This document shows, piece after piece, positions 1-4,623 of a stretch of DNA of 5,446 nt. Where the stretch lies: contig PWQC01000022.1 in NCBI GenBank assembly GCA_003556925.1, positions 1-5,446 of the forward strand, in the 5' to 3' direction. Under the pieces are notes generated by a model. The model ran no database searches. It was not told where the DNA came from and saw only the letters and a program-made list of their open reading frames with translations. A program made the position numbers and the translations under genes. Position 1 is the first letter of the stretch. Every line of letters starts with the position of its first letter. This DNA comes from Candidatus Nealsoniibacteriota bacterium. Its GTDB lineage: Bacteria; Patescibacteriota; Minisyncoccia; Minisyncoccales; GWA2-38-27.

Positions 1-33
1 GACATAATTTTATCTATTTATATTTTATTATGC

Positions 34-2391
34 TTATCCTAAGTTGTCAAGTTTGGACCTTTTTAATATTTCACTCTCTACTTCTTTTTTAGGTTTTCCA
101 TATTTTAGCCTCGATAATTGTTTAATATATGGAACGGCATCTTTGTTCCCCTCTTGTGGTCTGACGGCTTTCAATCTAAAAGGAGTAGAGACAGAGCCAT
201 CTATCATCATCCTTGCAATGCAGTTAAAATTATCAATATTGATAAAGTCTTGTTTAGAAAAATAAGGAGCAAATTTGTTTTCTAAAAATTCAGCATCATC
301 TGCCCCTACTCGATAGATAGCCATAGAACCAACGTTTCCCATAACGGCGTTTTTAATCTCATCGGCCACTTGAGGAATGAATTGATGAGCAAGAATCAAG
401 TTAAGCTTATACTTCCTGGCTTCAGAGAGAATGGTAGCAATGCTATCGGTAGTAAAATTTTGAAATTCATCGATATAGAGATAAAAGTCTTTTCTCTCCT
501 CTTCGGAAGCACTCGCTCTTTGCATGGCGGCCATCTGAATTTTGGAGACCAAGATTAAGCCCAATAAAGAACTGCTTACTTCTCCGGTTTGCCCTTTTGA
601 TAAGTTGGCTAAAAATATCTTTCCTTCATTCATAATCTTAGGCAAATTAAAGCCAGACCTATTTTGGCCGATAATATTTCTTAAAGTTTCATTCTCAATA
701 AACCTTCCTAACTTTGAAACAACATAACCCAACATATCAGACTTGGTGTTGCCGGTCATCTGCTTCCACTCTTTTTCCCAAAATAATCTTACTACCGGAT
801 CGGTAATACGGGCAACTGTTTTTTCAGCAAAGTCTGGGTCGGTAAAGAGTCTGGGTATCTCAACCAAAGTACCGATATTGTTTTTATCGGCCATTAAAGC
901 TAGCATGGCATTTCTCATATAGTGTTCAAACATAGGACCGATAATTTCGGGAGGGAAAAGCTTTTGAAAGATAGCTATCATCTCTTGGACGGCAAAGTCT
1001 TTTTGTTCCGGTAAATCATATTCTAACATATTTAATCCTACCGGCCTTTCGGTATGAAAAGGCTCAAAGAGAACAACGTCATCAACTCTTTCTTTCGGAA
1101 TATTAGCTAAAGTGCTTTCAACTAAATCTCCGTGAGGGTCGATTACTGCCACCCCCTTACCGTTCTCTATATCTTGTCTGATATATTCCTGAATTAAAGA
1201 ACTTTTACCGGTACCGGTTTGTCCGATAATATATAGATGTCTTCTTCGATCGGCCGGAGAAGAAAAATATGCAGGAATCTCTTCTCCTCTAAAAACAACA
1301 TTACCTAAAAAGAGATCTCCTTTTTTGGGTAAGTTAGAAGGGGGAGGTATCTCTCCACTGGTAACCCACTTTATATTCGGAGACTGTAGGTCTTTTGTGG
1401 GTAGATGGAAGACACTAGTTAACTCTTCTAAGTTTAAAATAATACTTTCTTTGTTGTTAAAATTTCTAAAACTGAAATTATAAATGAAGGGTCTTGTTTT
1501 TTTAACAGGAAAAACTTTAAAAGAATTTAAACTGGAAAACTGACCCAAACTTGCTTCTAAATAGGAAAGGATCTGCTTGGCCCTTTCCTTGGTCGGAGCA
1601 GAAGATATTATTCTAATATTACTCTTGAATAAAGGTTTTTTTATCTTGTTTTGAACCGCCTCTACTAAGCTCTCATCAGCTATCTTCTGCTTTTCTTCTT
1701 CTTCTTTTTTAATCGCTTCTAGTGTTTTTTTAATTTCGCTTTTTTGAGATAATTTTATCGCTTCAGCAAGACTTTTCCCTCTTTTCAACAAAGAGATAAT
1801 TTTACTTCCTTGCTTCTGAAAAGCGGTGTATTTAAAGGGCTTTAAGATGATTTGCAAAGCCACTCCTTCTTCTGGTTTAATCTTGCTTAAATCGTTAGTA
1901 ATGGCTGCCAAAGGGTCTTGAGCAAGATTGGTATAAGTATTTATGGGTAAAAAAGAAGATTCTTCAAGTTTTAAATAAGCACCGGCTGTCTTTGATTCTG
2001 GTTCAAAGATAGTATAATCTTGAGGAATTTTGGTAACTTGAGAAGAAGGATAGACTCCCTGAATATACTTCTCCAGAGATGTTTCTAATTCTTTAGGGAC
2101 AGCAACGTAAAATTCAATATCTGATCCTCCTTTTTCAGATGCGATTTCAAAGACAATTCTCGGAGATCCTTTTATCTTTAAATTTAGGAAAGAAGAATAG
2201 ACCTGCTCCATAATTGCGATAATCTCTTTTCTCTCTTGCTTTTCTTCTTTCTCCTCAAATTTAGCTATCTTAATTGAAAACAAAACCATCTCTAAACTTT
2301 GAAAGAGATGGAAGCTTTTTTTCTTCTTGGCGATCAAAAAAAAGACGATAATTAAAAGCAGAGGGATTAGCAATAAAAGATACCAATACAT
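34..2391 (-). CDS. Membrane-anchored VirD4/TraG/HerA-like ATPase (type IV secretion coupling-protein superfamily)
   Basis: Predicted to be a ring-forming ATPase at the inner face of the membrane that pumps DNA, or a nucleoprotein, across it. Seen in the sequence: one hydrophobic segment at residues 2-21 followed by KKKK, which by the positive-inside rule puts the rest in the cytoplasm; a long N-terminal region (about 50-340) with a charged helical stretch at 205-250; Walker A GQTGTGKSS at 390-398; a DPHGD motif at 418-422, where related proteins often have DPKGD; Walker B YLYIDEF at 637-643; and a Gln in AHQF (668-671) on the strand after Walker B. Known for the family: VirD4, TraG, TraD and HerA share this RecA-like core, and VirD4 usually has two N-terminal TM helices whereas this has one. 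The ATG directly abuts the upstream gene's TAA with no clear Shine-Dalgarno, suggesting coupled translation. No relaxase, VirB4 or pilus gene is visible. The ATPase class is firm; the substrate is unknown. Confidence 0.9.
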   Translation of the reverse strand: MYWYLLLLIPLLLIIVFFLIAKKKKSFHLFQSLEMVLFSIKIAKFEEKEEKQERKEIIAIMEQVYSSFLNLKIKGSPRIVFEIASEKGGSDIEFYVAVPKELETSLEKYIQGVYPSSQVTKIPQDYTIFEPESKTAGAYLKLEESSFLPINTYTNLAQDPLAAITNDLSKIKPEEGVALQIILKPFKYTAFQKQGSKIISLLKRGKSLAEAIKLSQKSEIKKTLEAIKKEEEEKQKIADESLVEAVQNKIKKPLFKSNIRIISSAPTKERAKQILSYLEASLGQFSSLNSFKVFPVKKTRPFIYNFSFRNFNNKESIILNLEELTSVFHLPTKDLQSPNIKWVTSGEIPPPSNLPKKGDLFLGNVVFRGEEIPAYFSSPADRRRHLYIIGQTGTGKSSLIQEYIRQDIENGKGVAVIDPHGDLVESTLANIPKERVDDVVLFEPFHTERPVGLNMLEYDLPEQKDFAVQEMIAIFQKLFPPEIIGPMFEHYMRNAMLALMADKNNIGTLVEIPRLFTDPDFAEKTVARITDPVVRLFWEKEWKQMTGNTKSDMLGYVVSKLGRFIENETLRNIIGQNRSGFNLPKIMNEGKIFLANLSKGQTGEVSSSLLGLILVSKIQMAAMQRASASEEERKDFYLYIDEFQNFTTDSIATILSEARKYKLNLILAHQFIPQVADEIKNAVMGNVGSMAIYRVGADDAEFLENKFAPYFSKQDFINIDNFNCIARMMIDGSVSTPFRLKAVRPQEGNKDAVPYIKQLSRLKYGKPKKEVESEILKRSKLDNLG

Positions 2392-2721
2392 TTATTTTGG
2401 AAATTTCTTGTAATAATTGTTTTCGGCCAGTCGATCCCTAAAAGTATCTATCAAAAACCCATCACCTGTCTTTCGAGCTACTTTGATGGCATAAAAAAGC
2501 CCTTTATTTTCGGCTAGTTGAAAGAGTCTTTCTGTCTTTCCGGGCAAGTCTTCTTTTTCTATCTCTGTAATCTCTTTGTCAATCTCTTCTTTTTTTGACT
2601 CGGGAAGGGTTTCTTCCATAATCACCTCTTCTCCTTGCTCGATTCTTTCCGGTCTTTCTCTTTTGGGCTCCGCCTCTCTCCCTTTTTCAATAAATTGTTC
2701 TATCTCTTTTTCTTTTTCCAT
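2392..2721 (-). CDS. Small charged protein of unknown function, partner of the VirD4-like ATPase
   Basis: A 109-residue protein with no family I can name for certain. Residues 1-60 are almost entirely Glu, Lys and Arg with Ile at intervals, so they look disordered or coiled-coil. Residues 61-105 form a more regular segment (KTERLFQLAENKG, then AIKVARKTGDGFLIDTFRDRLAE) that reads as two or three amphipathic helices and ends in NYYKKFPK. There is no signal peptide, TM segment or cysteine. It is the first gene of a two-gene minus-strand unit: its TAA is immediately followed by the ATG of the ATPase, so the two are almost certainly co-transcribed and probably made in fixed proportion. From memory, similar short proteins with this type of helical C-terminus sit before TraG-like ATPases in other Patescibacteria; I could not check this. 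A role as adaptor or regulator of the ATPase is inference only. The ATG start is supported by a promoter-like element just upstream. Confidence 0.75.
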   Translation of the reverse strand: MEKEKEIEQFIEKGREAEPKRERPERIEQGEEVIMEETLPESKKEEIDKEITEIEKEDLPGKTERLFQLAENKGLFYAIKVARKTGDGFLIDTFRDRLAENNYYKKFPK

Positions 2722-2722
2722 A

Positions 2723-2754
2723 TTAAATAAATTATATTATAATTTTAAATAAAT
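2723..2754. repeat. 10-bp direct repeat pair, TTAAATAAAT, 22 bp apart
   Basis: TTAAATAAAT occurs at 2723-2732 and at 2745-2754. The 22-bp period is about two helical turns, so both copies face the same side of the DNA, flanking the palindrome core. This would suit a dimeric regulator, but in a stretch with almost no G or C a 10-bp repeat can arise by chance. Confidence 0.3.
2729..2745. repeat. 17-bp palindrome (8+1+8) in the divergent promoter region
   Basis: AAATTATA, a central T, then TATAATTT: a perfect inverted repeat centred on 2737. It contains TATAAT on both strands and covers the minus-strand -10 element. It could be a regulator's operator or simply two back-to-back -10 boxes. Every base is A or T, so its significance is modest. 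Confidence 0.4.
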
Positions 2755-2759
2755 AACAA
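2731..2759 (-). promoter_or_regulatory. Sigma-70-type promoter for the 109-aa protein / ATPase unit
   Basis: On the minus strand there is a perfect -10 TATAAT (2736 down to 2731) and a -35-like TTGTTA (2759 down to 2754; 4 of 6 matches to TTGACA), separated by the optimal 17 bp. Only 9 nt lie between the -10 and the ATG at 2721. Transcription starting about 7 nt after the -10 would begin one to three bases before the start codon, giving a leaderless or nearly leaderless mRNA, which agrees with the lack of a Shine-Dalgarno. The region is nearly all A/T, so chance matches are a real risk. Confidence 0.55.
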
Positions 2760-2762
2760 ATA

Positions 2763-2771
2763 TGCTATACT
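2763..2771 (+). promoter_or_regulatory. Extended -10 promoter element for the 143-aa protein-fmt-efp operon
   Basis: TGCTATACT is an extended -10 motif (TGnTATAcT). It lies 9 nt before the ATG at 2781, the same spacing as the promoter on the opposite strand, and again implies a nearly leaderless transcript. The matching -35 position (2743-2748, TTTTAA) is poor, but extended -10 promoters tolerate this. A competing possibility is TATAAT at 2738-2743 with TTTCCA at 2715-2720, spaced 17 bp. That would give a leader of about 30 nt, also without a Shine-Dalgarno. Confidence 0.45.
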
Positions 2772-2780
2772 CATTGTAAT

Positions 2781-3212
2781 ATGATCAAGTCAAAAAAGCA
2801 AGAATCGGATATTCAAAAAATAGTTAATCATTATTTTTACAGCAAGGGATTGAATTTAGATGAGATTAAAGAAAAGTCGAAAAAACAGAAGATTATCTAT
2901 TCTAGATTTACCAGACCGGCAAAACAGCTTTTGGAATTGGCCGGCTCTGTTACAAATGCAAAAAGAGCGATTGATAAGGTCGCTCAGTGGGCTCAAACAA
3001 GAAATCTTGATTACTCTATAGAGACGGTCTTTAAAAAATGGTTAGAGCTAGATAGATTGAAGCCCAAAGAGATAGTTAAAAAACCCTATTTCCGCTCTAA
3101 TCCGATGATCTGGTCAAAAACAAAAAAGAAATGGTTCGTCATTAACAAAGACGAGGAGTGGTTAGAATTTGCAGGAGACGAAAAAGAGATAGAATGGAAG
3201 ATAGAAAAATAA
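2781..3212 (+). CDS. Conserved-looking 143-aa basic protein of unknown function, first gene of the fmt-efp operon
   Basis: I do not recognise this protein with confidence. Residues 1-40 are Lys-rich with a helical HYFYSKGLNLDEIK segment. Residues 41-90 (SRFTRPAKQLLELAGS, then AIDKVAQWAQTRNLDYSIETVFKKWLEL) look like a compact all-helical domain of three or four helices. The tail at 103-140 is Trp-rich (MIWSKTKKKWFVI, EEWLEF, EIEWK) and may form a small beta hairpin or sheet. No TM segment, signal peptide or cysteine is seen. The helical core vaguely recalls small domains of plasmid or phage replication proteins, but that is only an impression. Its TAA is 1 nt before the fmt ATG, so it is co-transcribed with fmt and efp, and a nucleic-acid or translation-related role is a guess from context. 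The start is supported by the promoter element 9 nt upstream; there is no Shine-Dalgarno. Confidence 0.75.
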   Translation: MIKSKKQESDIQKIVNHYFYSKGLNLDEIKEKSKKQKIIYSRFTRPAKQLLELAGSVTNAKRAIDKVAQWAQTRNLDYSIETVFKKWLELDRLKPKEIVKKPYFRSNPMIWSKTKKKWFVINKDEEWLEFAGDEKEIEWKIEK

Positions 3213-3213
3213 T

Positions 3214-4071
3214 ATGCTAAAGATAGTTTTTTTTGGATCGTCTAATTTTTCTTCTATTATTTTAGAAAGAATAAAAAAAACAGATATTTGTCCATTTTTG
3301 ATTATTACAACCGATAACTCTTTAATCAAAAAAAGAACTAAGATACCAGTTAAAATTTATCCTTGTGAAATAGAAAAAAGTGATCTTTTTGTTGTCGCTT
3401 CTTTCGGTAAAATATTACCTAAAAAGATATTAGAGATTCCTTTTTATGGCGCTTTAAACGTCCATCCTTCTCTCTTGCCAAAACATCGCGGAGCCTCTCC
3501 AATTCAAGGAGCCATTTTGAATAACGACAAAAAAACCGGAACAACCATTATCTTAATGGACGAAATAATTGATCATGGGAAGATAATAGCTCAACAAGAG
3601 TACAAGATGAAAAGAAAAGAGACCTTTTCTTCTTTAGAGAAAAGATTAGCAGAAATCTCTGCCGATCTTTTAATAAAAACTGTTCCTTTATGGATAAAAA
3701 AAGAAATAAAAGAAAAAAAACAAGAAGAGAAAGAAACTTCTTACACCAAGCTTTTAACTAAAGAAGACGGAAGGATAGATTGGCACGAAGAGGCTTCTCT
3801 CATAGAAAGAAAAGTAAGGGCGCTTAACCCTTGGCCGGGAACATTTACTTTTTGGAAAAAAAATGATAAAAATATTCGTATTAAAATATTAGAGGCCGAA
3901 GAAGAAAAAAAAGATTTTTCTTTAATTCCAGGAAAAGTCGGTTCCAATTTTATTATCCAAACCGGAAAAGGATCTTTAAGGCCCACAAAGATTCAATTAG
4001 AAGGGAAAAAGCCCGTTTTAATAGAGGATTTTTTAAAGGGAAATAAAATATATGAAGATATCTTATTCTGA
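3214..4071 (+). CDS. fmt: Methionyl-tRNA formyltransferase
   Basis: Transfers a formyl group from 10-formyltetrahydrofolate to the methionine on initiator tRNA in the cytoplasm, producing fMet-tRNA for translation initiation. Seen: N-terminal Rossmann start KIVFFGSSNF (3-12); formyltransferase signature ALNVHPSLLPKHRGASPIQ (80-98), with catalytic Asn82 and His84; the third catalytic residue Asp120 in MDEIIDHGKI; then a Lys/Glu linker (160-175) and the C-terminal tRNA-binding domain (IDWHEEASLIERKVRALNPWPGTF, 188-211). The His-to-Asp spacing of 36 matches E. coli Fmt (110 to 146). The protein is 285 residues against about 315 in E. coli. Most of the deficit, about 22 residues, falls between positions 40 and 58, where a helix and strand of the Rossmann fold normally lie. 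It ends in TGA and overlaps efp by 20 nt. A weak GGAAG lies at 3196-3200, rather far from the ATG. No def (deformylase) gene is adjacent. Confidence 0.95.
   Translation: MLKIVFFGSSNFSSIILERIKKTDICPFLIITTDNSLIKKRTKIPVKIYPCEIEKSDLFVVASFGKILPKKILEIPFYGALNVHPSLLPKHRGASPIQGAILNNDKKTGTTIILMDEIIDHGKIIAQQEYKMKRKETFSSLEKRLAEISADLLIKTVPLWIKKEIKEKKQEEKETSYTKLLTKEDGRIDWHEEASLIERKVRALNPWPGTFTFWKKNDKNIRIKILEAEEEKKDFSLIPGKVGSNFIIQTGKGSLRPTKIQLEGKKPVLIEDFLKGNKIYEDILF
4035..4040 (+). promoter_or_regulatory. Shine-Dalgarno-like site for efp inside fmt
   Basis: AAAGGG lies within the last codons of fmt, 11 nt before the efp ATG at 4052. It is among the few recognisable ribosome-binding sites in the window and supports the ATG at 4052 as the efp start even though fmt continues to 4071. 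The match to the anti-Shine-Dalgarno is moderate and the spacing slightly long. Confidence 0.4.
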
Positions 4072-4606
4072 ACTAGAAAAAGGAGTAAAAATCATTTTAA
4101 AAAATGAGCCTTGTCAAATAATAGAATGCTCTCCTATGTTTAAAGGAAGGGGTAGCTCTGTTCTAAGGGCAAAATTAAAAAAACTTTCTACTGGAGAGAT
4201 ATTTTCCCACACCTTTCAATCTTCTGATATTTTAGAAGAAGCAGAGATAGAAAGAGAGGAGATAGAGTTTATCTATTCTCATCGTGATAGTTTTGTCTTT
4301 AAAAACAAAGAAAGAATAGTCTTTTCAATGGATCAAATAGGAGATACGGCAACTTTTTTGAAGCCGGGAACAAAAGTAGAAGCAATGGATTATAAGGGAA
4401 AAATAATTAACATTACTCTTCCTATAAAGATGCACTTTAAGGTAATTGAGGCTCCTCCTAACATTAAGGGGAACAGATCCCAACCCGGAACTAAGACAGT
4501 CACTTTAGAAACAGGAGCAAAGATAAATGTCCCTATGTTTATAGAACAAGGAAATATTATTGAAGTCAATACAGAGACTAAAGAATACGTTAAGAGAGTA
4601 GAATAA
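4052..4606 (+). CDS. efp: Elongation factor P
   Basis: EF-P binds between the ribosomal P and E sites and rescues ribosomes stalled at consecutive prolines. All three domains are present in 184 residues, normal for the family: a KOW-like domain I (1-62), OB domain II (about 65-126) and OB domain III (about 128-184). The family signature lies at 148-167, with Lys148, Thr151, Gly155, Val160-Pro161 and Gly167. The tip loop that reaches toward the P-site tRNA reads FKGRGSS (30-36). By ungapped alignment with E. coli (KPGKGQ), Arg33 sits where Lys34 is beta-lysylated in E. coli, and the usual Pro is Lys31. An Arg at the tip is known from the rhamnosylated (EarP) type of EF-P, but no modification gene is present here, so the state of Arg33 is unknown. 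It starts 20 nt inside fmt, implying coupled translation. Confidence 0.96.
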   Translation: MKISYSELEKGVKIILKNEPCQIIECSPMFKGRGSSVLRAKLKKLSTGEIFSHTFQSSDILEEAEIEREEIEFIYSHRDSFVFKNKERIVFSMDQIGDTATFLKPGTKVEAMDYKGKIINITLPIKMHFKVIEAPPNIKGNRSQPGTKTVTLETGAKINVPMFIEQGNIIEVNTETKEYVKRVE

Positions 4607-4623
4607 AAACTACGGACTAGTTT
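4607..4623. terminator. Weak hairpin between the convergent efp and surface-protein genes
   Basis: AAACTA (4607-4612) and TAGTTT (4618-4623) form a 6-bp stem with a CGGAC loop. It starts right after the efp stop and covers the stop codon of the opposing gene. The stem has only one G-C pair and no clean U-tract follows on either strand, so as an intrinsic terminator it is marginal. It is listed because nothing better separates the two convergent transcripts. Confidence 0.2.

Noticed and set aside
1..33. Possible start of another minus-strand gene (ATG at 5-3) or a terminator after the ATPase
   Set aside because: Only one codon is visible, and the 33 bases hold no hairpin or ribosome-binding site, so neither can be supported.
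44..727. Three short plus-strand open frames (61-73 aa) opposite the ATPase gene
   Set aside because: They are antisense to the conserved ATPase core (Walker B and downstream) and have no promoter, ribosome-binding site or recognisable sequence.
2723..2754. AT-rich repeats as a replication origin or iteron array
   Set aside because: There are only two 10-bp copies in a 59-bp spacer, with no DnaA-box-like TTATCCACA and no replication gene that I can recognise with confidence beside it.
3741..3986. 81-aa minus-strand frame inside fmt
   Set aside because: It overlaps the conserved C-terminal domain of Fmt and is explained by the purine-rich bias of the coding strand.
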